Program-made: the position numbers and the translations under genes
The notes under the pieces: model-generated
Seen by the model: the letters and a program-made list of their open reading frames with translations, nothing else
The model's database searches: none
What the model was told of the DNA's origin: nothing
Shown here: positions 1 to 8,692 of the stretch, in pieces
Position numbering within the stretch: the stretch's first letter is position 1
Layout: every line of letters begins with the position of its first letter
DNA from: Clostridiales bacterium
GTDB taxonomy: Bacteria > Bacillota > Clostridia > Lachnospirales > Lachnospiraceae
Direction: 5' to 3'
NCBI GenBank assembly: GCA_021205085.1
Contig: JAJPYF010000146.1
Span: forward strand, 1-33,063
DNA: 33,063 nucleotides

Positions 1-1444
1 TATCTATAGTGAGATTAACATAGGAATCCGGTTTTGATTTTCGGTTGCTCAGAAGCACCACCGTCTCACAATGCACCGTCTGGCAAAAATTATCCACGAC
101 CCTCACCCGCGCCAGCCGGTACTCCCCTGCGCACAGCACTTTCAGATCCCGCGCCAGCGTCGCAGAATCACAGCTTACATACACGATCCGATCCGGTGCC
201 ATTGCGAGAATCGTATCCAGCAACAGCCGGTCGCAGCCCTTCCGCGGCGGATCCACCACGATCACATCCGCGTGGGCTTTCCGCCCCTCCCGCGCCTCTT
301 TTTCATAGAATTCCGGCAGAATCTCCTCCGCTTTTCCCACAAAAAATTCGGCGTTTTCAATCCCGTTCAGGCGGGCATTCATCCGCGCATCCTCAATCGC
401 CTGCGGCACAATCTCCACGCCGTAAACCTGCCGCGCCTTCTGCGCCAGAAAGAGGGAGATTGTCCCGATGCCGCAGTAGAGATCCCACACCGTCTCCGCG
501 CCGCTCAGTCCTGCATAGTCAAGTGCAAGGCCGTACAGTTTTTCCATCTGCACCGGATTCACCTGATAAAAGGACTGCGGTGAAATCCGGTAAGTCAGCG
601 TTTTTCGTCCATCCGGCAGGCGGACAGAGTCCGTGATATACCCCTGCCCCCAGATCGTCTCTGTCTCCTCTCCGAGAATCACATTCGTCTGCTTCTCGTT
701 AAAATTCAGCGAGGCGGAGGTCATCCCCTCAATTTTTTTCAACTCCGCAACCAGCTCCTCCTGCCGCGGCAGCTTTCTCCCGTTGAGGATCAGACAGACC
801 ATGATCTCTTTTGTCGCAAAACCGCAGCGGATCAGCACATGCCGAACCAGCCCGCTCCCCGTTTTCTCATCATAGGCGCTGATATGATTCCGCTCCATAA
901 ACTCAATGACGGCATCCAGCACCTGCCGGTTGACCGGAAGACCCAGCACGCAGTCCCGGTTCGGGATGATCTGATGGGTTCGACCGGTGTAAAACCCGGC
1001 GACGATTTTCCCGTCGGCATCCGTTCCGACAGGATACTGCGCCTTGTTGCGATAGCGAAAGGGCTGCTCCATCCCCACGATAGCTTCCATGGGAATCTGT
1101 TCAAAACCGCCGATGCGCCGCAGGTTATTCTCTACTTTTTTCTGCTTAAACTCCAGTTGTTTTTCGTAGGAAAGCGCCTGAAGCTGGCAGCCGCCGCACT
1201 GACGGTGAAACACACAGGGCGGATCGATCCGGTCCGGAGACGGCTCCAGAATCTCCATCAGCCGGGCATAGCCGTAGGTTCGCTTCAGCTTTGTCACTCT
1301 CGCGCGCACCAGATCGCCGATGAGGGCATCCTTCACAAAAAAAGTCATGCCCTCATATTTTCCGATGCCCTCCCCGGCGGCACCCATATCTTCTATTTTT
1401 AATACAAACTCATCATTCTTTTTTATGTTCACACTATCTTCCAT
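1..1444 (-). CDS. rlmD: 23S rRNA (uracil-C5)-methyltransferase, RlmD/RumA family (3' end beyond window)
   Basis: This gene is missing from the ORF track because it runs off the left edge; I read it by reverse-complementing. It starts at an ATG (MEDSVNIKKNDEF) and stays open for 481 codons. An N-terminal TRAM-like domain covers about residues 5-60. A C-X5-C-X2-C cluster (CVFHRQCGGC) plus a later NRDC match the [4Fe-4S] ligands of RumA enzymes. The methyltransferase core shows FRYRNKAQYP, QSFYQVNP, the SAM motif DLYCGIGTISLF, VVDPPRKGCD, and the catalytic-cysteine region YVSCDSATLARDL. Family members make 5-methyluridine in 23S rRNA, but which site is not decided by sequence alone. The frame continues past the usual end (HCETVVLLS) with SNRKSKPDSYVNLTID, so a C-terminal extension lies outside. 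It follows yhaM in the same direction by 87 bp. Confidence 0.93.
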   Translation of the reverse strand, partial: MEDSVNIKKNDEFVLKIEDMGAAGEGIGKYEGMTFFVKDALIGDLVRARVTKLKRTYGYARLMEILEPSPDRIDPPCVFHRQCGGCQLQALSYEKQLEFKQKKVENNLRRIGGFEQIPMEAIVGMEQPFRYRNKAQYPVGTDADGKIVAGFYTGRTHQIIPNRDCVLGLPVNRQVLDAVIEFMERNHISAYDEKTGSGLVRHVLIRCGFATKEIMVCLILNGRKLPRQEELVAELKKIEGMTSASLNFNEKQTNVILGEETETIWGQGYITDSVRLPDGRKTLTYRISPQSFYQVNPVQMEKLYGLALDYAGLSGAETVWDLYCGIGTISLFLAQKARQVYGVEIVPQAIEDARMNARLNGIENAEFFVGKAEEILPEFYEKEAREGRKAHADVIVVDPPRKGCDRLLLDTILAMAPDRIVYVSCDSATLARDLKVLCAGEYRLARVRVVDNFCQTVHCETVVLLSNRKSKPDSYVNLTID

Positions 1445-1473
1445 ACACTTCTCACAACGATTGTTTATAAAAT

Positions 1474-1490
1474 ATCGCATTGTTTGCGAT
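1474..1490 (-). terminator. Small hairpin between yhaM and rlmD, weak terminator candidate
   Basis: ATCGCA (1474-1479) and TGCGAT (1485-1490) form a perfect 6-bp stem with a 5-nt loop. On the minus strand it is followed by ATTTTATAAAC, which is only mildly U-rich. It could attenuate the yhaM transcript before rlmD, or be chance. No convincing rlmD promoter was found in this gap. Confidence 0.3.
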
Positions 1491-1531
1491 ACAGGTATCC
1501 GATTTTATCTGTTCTTCGTACAAACCGGAGC

Positions 1532-2485
1532 TCACTCCTCCCCGCTGCCGGTTCTGCGGATATTCGACTCAAACAGCCGGTTATACCCCTGCCATTCCAG
1601 GTTGCCCGCCGGCGCAGCCGAAAGCGCCTCCTTCATCGTCTCCATCTTCGCGTCCGCGTTGTCCGCAAAGCTCAGCGCCACGGCTTCCATCAGCGCCGGC
1701 TTCTTCGGTGAGCCGTACTCAAGTTCCCCGTGATGCGCCAGAATACAATGGATCAGCTCCGAGGCCGTCCGCTTCGGGAAACCGTCAATCGCATCAATGT
1801 GATCCTGCACCTCCATGGCGCCGATCACGATATGGCCCAACAGCTGTCCGTCGTCCGTGTAATCGTTCGCCGGGAACTTTGACAGCTCCTTCAGCTTTCC
1901 GATGTCATGAAACATCGCCGCGGCAAGCAGAAGATCCCGGTTCATCATGGGATAGAGCTTGCAAAAATACTCACAGATCTGTGTCACATGGAGCGTGTGC
2001 TCCACCAGTCCTCCCACAAACCCGTGATGAACGCTCTTCGCCGCCGAGTGGAACTGGAACCGTTCGGCAAAATCCGCGTCGAGGAAGAAGGACTCCGCCA
2101 GCTTTTTCAGCCACGGATTCTTAAATTGCGCAATGTAAGCCGTCAGTTCCCGGTACATCTGCGGAATATCATGCTCACTGACCGGCAGATAATCCACTGC
2201 GTTCACCGAATCTGCCTGCACCCGTTTCACGCGCTTTACATTCAGCTGAAGCTTCCCCTGAAAGCTGGTCACATCGCCCATGACATAGACATAGTCCAAC
2301 GAATCAAACTCCTCGATCCCGCCCGAATTCACATCCCATATCTTGGCGTCCAGCGTGCCCGTCTTATCCTGCAGCATCAGCGAATCATACGGTTTCCCCG
2401 CCTTCGTCAAAAATGTCTGCTTCTGTCGGCAGAGGTATACCTCCGAAATCCGGTCGCCCTCCCGCAATGGCTCTATAAATCTCAT
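1532..2485 (-). CDS. yhaM: YhaM-family 3'-5' exoribonuclease (OB-fold + HD domain)
   Basis: The 317-aa product matches the usual length of YhaM/CBF1 proteins (about 310-315 aa), manganese-type 3'-5' exoribonucleases that take part in RNA turnover. The N-terminal part, about residues 12-95, looks like an OB-fold nucleic-acid binding domain (LMLQDKTGTLDAKIW). An HD phosphohydrolase domain follows, with candidate metal ligands His163 (GLVEHTLHV), the His193-Asp194 doublet (MFHDIGK), His218 (LGHIVIG) and His251/His252 (LAHHGELEYGSP). The ATG at 2485 has a GAGAGGAA ribosome binding site. It lies upstream of rlmD on the same strand and diverges from mutS2 with its own promoter. The name rests on whole-architecture recognition; exonuclease activity is inferred from the family. 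Confidence 0.9.
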   Translation of the reverse strand: MRFIEPLREGDRISEVYLCRQKQTFLTKAGKPYDSLMLQDKTGTLDAKIWDVNSGGIEEFDSLDYVYVMGDVTSFQGKLQLNVKRVKRVQADSVNAVDYLPVSEHDIPQMYRELTAYIAQFKNPWLKKLAESFFLDADFAERFQFHSAAKSVHHGFVGGLVEHTLHVTQICEYFCKLYPMMNRDLLLAAAMFHDIGKLKELSKFPANDYTDDGQLLGHIVIGAMEVQDHIDAIDGFPKRTASELIHCILAHHGELEYGSPKKPALMEAVALSFADNADAKMETMKEALSAAPAGNLEWQGYNRLFESNIRRTGSGEE

Positions 2486-2522
2486 CGTACCGTTCCTCTC
2501 TCTCTGATCAATTTACCAATTC

Positions 2523-2551
2523 ATTATAAGTTTTTCCCTGCCGCCTTGCAA
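2523..2551 (-). promoter_or_regulatory. Predicted sigma-A promoter of yhaM
   Basis: Read on the minus strand this is TTGCAA, 17 bp, TATAAT. The -10 is a perfect consensus and spacing is ideal. Transcription would start roughly 30 nt before the yhaM ATG. The -35 shares its TTGCAA sequence with the divergent mutS2 promoter. Confidence 0.75.
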
Positions 2552-2619
2552 CCGAAACTTGCGGCCAAAACCGAACCGAAATTCCTGCGCACCTGCCCTT
2601 GCCGCGGCGGATCGAACTC

Positions 2620-2648
2620 TTGCAATTTACATATAATTCCGTTACAAT
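2620..2648 (+). promoter_or_regulatory. Predicted sigma-A promoter of mutS2 and the downstream two-component genes
   Basis: TTGCAA (2620-2625), a 17-bp spacer and TACAAT (2643-2648) form a good housekeeping promoter. The start point would be near 2655, leaving a short leader of about 25 nt before the mutS2 ribosome binding site AAAAGGGA. Confidence 0.72.
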
Positions 2649-2679
2649 ATTTATTCAGAATATAAAAAGGGACGCTTCC

Positions 2680-5055
2680 ATGAATCAAAAGGTATTACAC
2701 ACATTAGAATACGACAAAATCATCTCCCTTCTGGCCGATCAGGCTACCTCGGATGCCGGGAGGGAGCTGTGTCTGAATCTGCGCCCTATGACGGATCCGG
2801 ACCGGATTGCACAGGCGCAGGCCGAGACCGGCGATGTGCTGAACCGGATATTCCGTAAGGGGAACCTCTCCTTTAGCGGCCTGAAAAATCCGGCGTTCCA
2901 GATCCGGCGTCTGGAGGTGGGCGGCGCCTTAAACATCGAGGAGCTTCTGATGATCTGCCGCCTGCTGGAAGTGACCGGAAAAGCAAAAGCATACGCGCGG
3001 GAGACCCGTGAGGATGTCCGGCCGGATTCACTGGATGAATTGTTTGCCGGATTGGAGCCGCTGACGCCGCTTCTGGAGGAGATTCACCGCTGCATCCCCG
3101 GTCCTGACGAGGTCAGCGATGCGGCAAGCCCTGCCCTGCACAACATCCGTCGGCAGATCCGCACGATCAACGACCGGATCCACGCTGCCATGAACAGCCT
3201 CTTAAACAGCCAGACGACCCGGACCTATCTGCAGGACGCGGTCATCACCATGCGCAACGGCCGTTACTGCCTGCCTGTAAAAGCAGAGTACAAGGCACAG
3301 ATGCCCGGCATGATCCACGACCAGTCCTCCTCCGGCTCCACGCTTTTCATCGAGCCGATGTCTGTTGTAAAGCTGAATAATGATTTAAAGGAAACGCGGC
3401 TGAAGGAAAAAGAGGAGATTGAAAAAATCCTCGCCGAATTGAGCAACCATGTAGCGGAATACAGTTCCGCCATCACGCAAAATTACCGCACTCTGACCAC
3501 GCTGGATTTTATCTTTGCGAAGGCAAAGCTTGCGAAAATCCAGAATGCCATGCCGCCGGTCTTTAACACAGACGGCAGGATCAACATCCGGAAGGGGCGG
3601 CACCCGCTTCTGGATCCGCACCGGGTCGTGCCCATCGACATACGCCTCGGCAATGCGTTTCATCTTTTGATTGTTACCGGACCAAACACCGGCGGAAAAA
3701 CGGTCTCACTGAAGACCATCGGCCTCCTGACCCTGATGGGACAGGCGGGCTTACACATTCCGGCGGGAGACCGCTCCGAGCTTTCTGTCTTTAAGCAGGT
3801 CTACGCCGACATCGGGGACGAGCAGAGCATTGAGCAAAGCCTCAGTACCTTCTCCTCCCACATGACAAACATTGTCTACATCTTAAAAAAGGCGAACCGC
3901 GGAAGCCTCGTGCTCTTCGACGAGCTCTGCGCCGGTACGGATCCGGACGAGGGCGCTGCCCTTGCGGCCTCGATTCTGGAGCAGCTGCGCCGGCGGGGCA
4001 TCCGGACGATGGCCACCACCCACTACAGTGAGTTAAAGCTCTATGCGCTCTCCACGGAGGGCGTGGAAAATGCCTGCTGTGAGTTTGATGTGGAGACCCT
4101 GAGTCCCACCTACCATCTGCTCATCGGGATTCCCGGCAAGAGCAATGCCTTCGCCATCTCACAGAAGCTGGGCCTGTCCCCGCGTCTCATCGAGGACGCG
4201 CGCACGCGCATTTCCAGTGAGAATGAGAGCTTTGAGGATGTCATCTCGGATCTGGAACAGAGCCGCCGCACGATTCAGCGGGAGCAGGTTGAGATCAGCC
4301 AATACAAAGCCGAGGCGGAGGCGCTGAAAAAACAGCTGGAGGAGCAGCAGGAAAAGCTGAACGAAAGCCGGAGCCGCATGATCCGCGAAGCCAGTGAGGA
4401 GGCTGCCGCCATACTCCGCGATGCAAAGGCAACCGCCGACGAGACCATACGCAATTTCCGCAAATTCGGAAAAACGGCCATCGATACCGCGGCAATGGAA
4501 AAAGAGCGGGAAAAGGTTCGCCTGAAAATGGAGGCTGCCCAAAACAAGGCAGCCATCCCCAAAAAGCCGACGGAAAACCGCAGTATTCCCAAGAATCTCC
4601 GGCTGGGCGATACCGTCAGGGTGTTGAGCATGAATGTAAAGGGAACCGTCCACACACTTCCGGATGCAAAGGGCAACCTGTATGTACAGACCGGCATCCT
4701 TCGCTGTCAGGTAAACATCCGCGACCTGATCCTTCTCAAGGATGAGGATCCGCTCCGCCCGAAAACAGCCAAAACCGGCGCCGGACAGTTAAAAATGTCC
4801 AAGTCTCTCTCCGTCTCCTCCGAGATCAACCTTATCGGAAAGACGGTGGATGAAGCCACGCATGCACTGGACAAGTATCTCGACGACGCTTATCTGGCTC
4901 ACCTGAAAACGGTCCGTATTGTCCACGGGAAAGGCACCGGCGCGCTGCGCAAAGCGGTTCACGAGCATCTGCGCCGCCAGAAAAACATTGAAGAATATCA
5001 CCTCGGCGAATTCGGCGAAGGTGACAGCGGTGTGACAATCGCCACATTCCGTTAA
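2680..5055 (+). CDS. mutS2: MutS2 ATPase/endonuclease with C-terminal Smr domain
   Basis: The product is 791 aa, close to Bacillus MutS2 (about 785). The ORF-track start at 2599 lies upstream of the predicted promoter; the ATG at 2680 (MNQKVLHTLEYDKI) with AAAAGGGA before it is the better choice. The MutS core and clamp precede a Walker A motif GPNTGGKT (about residues 335-342) and a Walker B LVLFDELCAGTDPDEG (about 411). A long charged coiled coil follows, then a KOW-like segment (LRLGDTVRVLSMNVKGTV) and a C-terminal Smr domain (about 713-791) with VHGKGTGALR. The usual Smr LDLRG motif is replaced by INLIG. MutS2 is known to oppose recombination in some species and to act on collided ribosomes in Bacillus. 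No terminator separates it from the response regulator 38 bp downstream. Confidence 0.95.
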   Translation: MNQKVLHTLEYDKIISLLADQATSDAGRELCLNLRPMTDPDRIAQAQAETGDVLNRIFRKGNLSFSGLKNPAFQIRRLEVGGALNIEELLMICRLLEVTGKAKAYARETREDVRPDSLDELFAGLEPLTPLLEEIHRCIPGPDEVSDAASPALHNIRRQIRTINDRIHAAMNSLLNSQTTRTYLQDAVITMRNGRYCLPVKAEYKAQMPGMIHDQSSSGSTLFIEPMSVVKLNNDLKETRLKEKEEIEKILAELSNHVAEYSSAITQNYRTLTTLDFIFAKAKLAKIQNAMPPVFNTDGRINIRKGRHPLLDPHRVVPIDIRLGNAFHLLIVTGPNTGGKTVSLKTIGLLTLMGQAGLHIPAGDRSELSVFKQVYADIGDEQSIEQSLSTFSSHMTNIVYILKKANRGSLVLFDELCAGTDPDEGAALAASILEQLRRRGIRTMATTHYSELKLYALSTEGVENACCEFDVETLSPTYHLLIGIPGKSNAFAISQKLGLSPRLIEDARTRISSENESFEDVISDLEQSRRTIQREQVEISQYKAEAEALKKQLEEQQEKLNESRSRMIREASEEAAAILRDAKATADETIRNFRKFGKTAIDTAAMEKEREKVRLKMEAAQNKAAIPKKPTENRSIPKNLRLGDTVRVLSMNVKGTVHTLPDAKGNLYVQTGILRCQVNIRDLILLKDEDPLRPKTAKTGAGQLKMSKSLSVSSEINLIGKTVDEATHALDKYLDDAYLAHLKTVRIVHGKGTGALRKAVHEHLRRQKNIEEYHLGEFGEGDSGVTIATFR

Positions 5056-5093
5056 ACCCCAAAAGCGGGCACTGTAATAAAAAGGAGAATTTC

Positions 5094-5792
5094 ATGAGCG
5101 CAAAACAGAAAATATTAATCGTAGACGACGACGCCAATATCGCAGAGCTGATCTCCCTGTATCTCCTGAAGGAATGTTATGACACCATGATTGTTTCCGA
5201 TGGGGAGTCTGCTCTCCGCGAATTCCAAAACTATCATCCGGATCTGATCCTCCTCGACCTGATGCTGCCGGGGATCGATGGCTATCAGGTATGCCGGGAG
5301 ATCCGCTCGCACTCCAACACACCGATCATTATGCTCTCCGCAAAGGGAGAGGTCTTCGACAAGGTTCTCGGTCTGGAGCTGGGCGCAGATGACTATATTA
5401 TGAAGCCCTTCGACTCAAAGGAAATGGTCGCGCGGGTCAAGGCGGTGCTCCGCCGTTTCCAGCCCTCCATGCAGGCATCTCCGGAAAATGAGATCAAATG
5501 CGTCGAATATCCGGACCTCGTTGTCAATCTGACAAACTACTCTGTCCTTTACAAAAATCAGGTGGTAGACATGCCGCCGAAGGAGCTGGAGCTTTTATAC
5601 TTCCTCGCGGCTTCCCCCAATCAGGTTTTTACCAGGGAACAGCTTCTCGACAACATCTGGGGCTATGAATACCCGGGTGACACGCGCACAGTGGATGTCC
5701 ATGTCAAGCGTCTGCGGGAGAAAATCAATGACAGCGATAGCTGGGGCATCGCCACTGTCTGGGGCATCGGTTACAAATTTGAGACGAAATAA
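5094..5792 (+). CDS. OmpR/PhoB-family response regulator
   Basis: The 232-aa protein has a receiver domain (about residues 5-118) with the acidic pocket VDDD, the phosphoacceptor Asp55 in LLDLMLPG, Ser82 in MLSAK and Lys104 in MKPF. The C-terminal winged helix (about 130-230) shows the typical PPKELELLYFL, FTREQLLDNIWGYEYPGDTRTVDVHVKRLREKI and WGIGYKF stretch. It would bind DNA as a phosphorylated dimer. The ATG follows AAAAAGGAG. It sits between mutS2 and a histidine kinase, 51 bp upstream of the latter, so the two form a standard pair. I cannot name the regulon; there is no specific PhoP/VanR marker. Confidence 0.93.
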   Translation: MSAKQKILIVDDDANIAELISLYLLKECYDTMIVSDGESALREFQNYHPDLILLDLMLPGIDGYQVCREIRSHSNTPIIMLSAKGEVFDKVLGLELGADDYIMKPFDSKEMVARVKAVLRRFQPSMQASPENEIKCVEYPDLVVNLTNYSVLYKNQVVDMPPKELELLYFLAASPNQVFTREQLLDNIWGYEYPGDTRTVDVHVKRLREKINDSDSWGIATVWGIGYKFETK

Positions 5793-5843
5793 ATTCCCTG
5801 ATCGTTCCAAACGCACCATTCATGAACAGGAAGGAACGCCGAC

Positions 5844-6959
5844 ATGGCAAAGAAGCATATCCTAAACCGAAATTCAAAAAACCTCCGGGAACCTGCCAGA
5901 AAAATATTTCTTCTGCGCGTGCTGTTCACCTATGTGGTTTTCTGCGTCATCGGTTTTATCGCGACATCCTATCTCTCATCGGACGACGAGCTGAGGTTCC
6001 GCCAGCTGACCTTCACAGTCGCTGATCTGAAGGAGTTTTTCTTCACCGGATACTTTCTCATCTATGTGATTGTAACCCTTTCCGCCCTGATCATCATTAT
6101 CGTATACATCGTTACGATCAACCGGCCGCTGCGCCTCATCGTCCGGGCCGCAGCCTCCTACGCAGACGGTGATTATGAGACTCCGATCCCCTATCACGCA
6201 CACAATGAACTGGGATTTATCACCGATGTGATGAACTGTATGGCACAGGAGCTGAACTCCCTGGAGGATGACCAGCGCAAATTTGTATCAAATGTCTCCC
6301 ATGATTTTCGATCCCCTCTGACATCCATCAAAGGATATGCGGAGGCGATCGCAGACGGCACCATTCCGCCGGAGCATCAGGACAAATATCTCCATGTCAT
6401 CATAGCCGAGACGGAGCGCCTGGAAAAGCTGACGCAAAGCCTGATGGAGCTCAACAAATACAGCGCGAAGGGTGTCCTTTTAAACCTGACCTCCTTTGAC
6501 CTGAATGAAATGATCCGCCAGACGCTGCTGACCTTCGAGGGCAGAGCCATTGAGAAAGGGCTGACGTTTCACCCTCTGCTCACCGATGGCGAACTTTTGG
6601 TGAAGGCGGACTCCGCCAAAATCGAACAGGTTCTTCACAATCTGATCGACAACGCCGTGAAATTCAGCACATCCGGTTCCAGAATTGATATTGAAACTAC
6701 AATCAAGAACGGGAAAGCGTTCACCTCCGTCAGAGACTACGGCATCGGCATTCCCAAAGACAGTCTGAATAAAATCTGGGAGCGCTTCTATAAAACCGAC
6801 CTGTCCCGCGGCAAAGACAAAACCGGCACCGGCCTCGGTCTTGCCATCGTAAAGGAGATTATCCACGCTCACCACGAGAATATCAATGTCATCAGCACAG
6901 AGGGCGTCGGAACAGAGTTTATCTTCTCGCTCACGCTGGCTTCCCCATCGGCACAATAG
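5844..6959 (+). CDS. Membrane sensor histidine kinase, partner of the upstream regulator
   Basis: The 371-aa kinase has two membrane helices (about residues 21-43 and 70-92) enclosing an external loop of only about 26 residues (SSDDELRFRQLTFTVADLKEFFFTG). That is too short for a folded ligand domain, so sensing may be intramembrane or through a partner. A HAMP segment (about 92-145) is followed by the HisKA H-box with His153 (VSHDFRSPLTSIKGY). The ATPase domain has an N-box (NLIDNAVKFS), a G1 box (DYGIGIPK) and a G2 box (KTGTGLGLAIVKEI), so it looks catalytically complete. The ATG follows AGGAAGGAA. It is the last gene before the intergenic terminator, where it converges with rplQ. Confidence 0.92.
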   Translation: MAKKHILNRNSKNLREPARKIFLLRVLFTYVVFCVIGFIATSYLSSDDELRFRQLTFTVADLKEFFFTGYFLIYVIVTLSALIIIIVYIVTINRPLRLIVRAAASYADGDYETPIPYHAHNELGFITDVMNCMAQELNSLEDDQRKFVSNVSHDFRSPLTSIKGYAEAIADGTIPPEHQDKYLHVIIAETERLEKLTQSLMELNKYSAKGVLLNLTSFDLNEMIRQTLLTFEGRAIEKGLTFHPLLTDGELLVKADSAKIEQVLHNLIDNAVKFSTSGSRIDIETTIKNGKAFTSVRDYGIGIPKDSLNKIWERFYKTDLSRGKDKTGTGLGLAIVKEIIHAHHENINVISTEGVGTEFIFSLTLASPSAQ

Positions 6960-7001
6960 CAAAAGCACCCCCCCCACACAAATCAAATACTCTGAAACAA
7001 A

Positions 7002-7062
7002 AACCCCGGCCTGTGCTCCGGAAACAGATTTCCTATCTGTCTCAGAACACAGAACCGGGGTT
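7002..7062 (-). terminator. Long hairpin terminator of the ribosomal operon, between rplQ and the kinase gene
   Basis: AACCCCGG (7002-7009) pairs with CCGGGGTT (7055-7062), CTGTG (7011-7015) pairs with CACAG (7048-7052), and a third stem ACAGAT/ATCTGT (7024-7029/7035-7040) caps it. On the minus strand the stem is followed directly by TTTTGTTTC, as expected for an intrinsic terminator after rplQ. On the plus strand it is followed by CTCATTCATC, less U-rich, so it may be a weaker terminator for the kinase operon. Confidence 0.8.
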
Positions 7063-7082
7063 CTCATTCATCATTCTGCAGT

Positions 7083-7607
7083 TTACACAAGCTCCAGCAC
7101 AACCATCATGGCAGCATCGCCCTTCCGCGGTCCGATCTTGATGATCCGTGTATAACCGCCCTTGCGATTCTTATACTTCGGTGCGATCTCGGTAAAGAGC
7201 TTGTCGACCATATCGACCTTCTTGCGATCCTTCTTTTTCTCGCCCGTCTCTACCACCGGATACAGCAGCTTCAGCATCTGTCTTCTCGCATGCAGTCTGG
7301 AAGGAAGATCCTTCTTGATTGTCTTGTCTACCTCATCGTAAACGGTGACCTTTTTCCCGTCCACAACCTCTTTCACTCTCTTGCCGTCCTTATCCTTGCG
7401 GGCAACCTTTGCCTTTACGGTGACTTCCTCGTAGTTATCCGCTTCTTTGACAGCCAGAGCGATCATCTTGTCCGCGAACTCGCGAACTTCCTTTGCCTTT
7501 GCCTCTGTCGTAACGATCTTTCCGTGATACAGCAAAGATGTTACCTGACTTCTGATCAGGGATTTTCTCTGGTCAGACGTTCTTCCTAATTTGCGATATT
7601 TCGCCAT
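7083..7607 (-). CDS. rplQ: Ribosomal protein L17 (bL17) with lineage-type insertion
   Basis: The N-terminus ([19 protein letters not shown]) and C-terminus ([25 protein letters not shown]) are classic L17. The protein is 174 aa against about 115-120 aa in Bacillus or E. coli. The extra residues lie mainly between MIALAVK (about residue 54) and LHARRQMLK (about 105), a Lys/Glu/Val-rich stretch ([20 protein letters not shown]), plus a few more in [10 protein letters not shown]. The frame is clean, so it is an insertion rather than an error. I recall longer L17 proteins in Lachnospiraceae but could not check this. It is the last gene of the operon, as in E. coli, and is followed by the terminator. 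Confidence 0.96.
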   Translation of the reverse strand: MAKYRKLGRTSDQRKSLIRSQVTSLLYHGKIVTTEAKAKEVREFADKMIALAVKEADNYEEVTVKAKVARKDKDGKRVKEVVDGKKVTVYDEVDKTIKKDLPSRLHARRQMLKLLYPVVETGEKKKDRKKVDMVDKLFTEIAPKYKNRKGGYTRIIKIGPRKGDAAMMVVLELV

Positions 7608-7637
7608 AATATAAGTCCTCCACTCTGTGAATGAACC

Positions 7638-7665
7638 GGACAGCGCTCTTCGGGCTTACCTGTCC
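7638..7665 (-). other. Hairpin in the rpoA-rplQ spacer
   Basis: GGACAG (7638-7643) and CTGTCC (7660-7665) pair, with a smaller GCGCTCTTCGGGC structure inside. It sits in an 86-nt spacer just before the rplQ ribosome binding site, so it could affect rplQ translation or mRNA processing. No U-tract follows, so it is not an obvious terminator. Confidence 0.4.
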
Positions 7666-7693
7666 TTCCACATTGTTACAAAAAACTACTCTC

Positions 7694-8653
7694 TTATTCT
7701 TCACTTTGATTTAGCTGTAATCCAAGCTCTTTCAGCTTCGCCAGCACTTCTTCCAGAGACTTCCGTCCCAGATTGCGAACCTTCATCATATCTTCCGGCG
7801 TGCGATTCGTCAGCTCCTCGACCGTATTGATTCCGGCCCTCTTCAGGCAGTTGTAGGAACGAACGGAAAGCTCAAGCTCATCGATGCTCATCTCCAGAAC
7901 CTTTTCCTTCGCATTGTCCTCCTTCTCGATCATAACCTCCGCCGTTCTGGCGTTCTCGGAAAGATCGATGAAGAGGCTCAGATGCTCGCTCAGAACCTTT
8001 GCCGCAAGGCTGACCGCCTCATCCGGCTCCAGTGTTCCGTTGGTGTACACATCCAATGTCAGCTTGTCATAGTCCGTAATCTGTCCGACACGCGTATTCT
8101 CCACAGAGAGATTTACACGCTCTACCGGTGTATAGATGGAATCCACCGCGATAATACCGATCGGCGTGTCCTCGTTCTTGTTCTTTTCGGAACTGACATA
8201 GCCGCGGCCCTTCGTGATCGTGAGCTCCATATAGAGTCTGGAATCGGCTCCTCCGTTCAAATGGGCAATCACAAGATCCGGGTTCATGACCTGAATGTCG
8301 GAATCCACCTGAATATCCGCCGCGGTCACAACGCCCTCGCCCTCAAACTCGATGTAAGCAACCTTTGCCTTGTTTGTTGAGCTGGTATTTTTCAACGCCA
8401 GGCTCTTGATGTTCATGATGATCTCTGTCACATCTTCCTTAACTCCGGGGATGGAAGAAAACTCGTGTAAAACGCCGTCGATCTTAACCTGACTGACTGC
8501 TGCGCCGGGCAGGGAAGAAAGCATAATTCTTCTCAAAGAGTTGCCAAGTGTGGTACCATATCCTCTTTCGAGCGGCTCTACGACAAACTTGCCGTATTTT
8601 TTATCTTCTGAAAGTTCAGCAATCTCGATATTGGGTTTTTCAAAATCGAACAC
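7694..8653 (-). CDS. rpoA: DNA-directed RNA polymerase subunit alpha
   Basis: The 319-aa product is the normal length. The N-terminal assembly domain shows [26 protein letters not shown] and [15 protein letters not shown] flexible acidic linker ([18 protein letters not shown]) precedes the C-terminal domain, with [49 protein letters not shown], which binds UP elements and activators. It lies between rpsD and rplQ as in the classical alpha operon, so its output would follow any control acting at the rpsM leader. Confidence 0.99.
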   Translation of the reverse strand: MFDFEKPNIEIAELSEDKKYGKFVVEPLERGYGTTLGNSLRRIMLSSLPGAAVSQVKIDGVLHEFSSIPGVKEDVTEIIMNIKSLALKNTSSTNKAKVAYIEFEGEGVVTAADIQVDSDIQVMNPDLVIAHLNGGADSRLYMELTITKGRGYVSSEKNKNEDTPIGIIAVDSIYTPVERVNLSVENTRVGQITDYDKLTLDVYTNGTLEPDEAVSLAAKVLSEHLSLFIDLSENARTAEVMIEKEDNAKEKVLEMSIDELELSVRSYNCLKRAGINTVEELTNRTPEDMMKVRNLGRKSLEEVLAKLKELGLQLNQSEE

Positions 8654-8692
8654 TCCACAATCCTCCTTTTTAATGTGCCCTACTTACATCGT

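Noticed and set aside
832-1104. 90-aa minus-strand ORF in the track inside rlmD
   Set aside because: It is out of frame with the RlmD coding sequence; the real frame is open through this region and carries the motifs CGGC, FRYRNKAQYP and DLYCGIGT.
6968-6975. Run of eight C residues after the kinase gene
   Set aside because: It lies outside any coding frame, just past the stop codon, so it cannot cause phase variation of a gene here; it may be a place to check for a sequencing length error.
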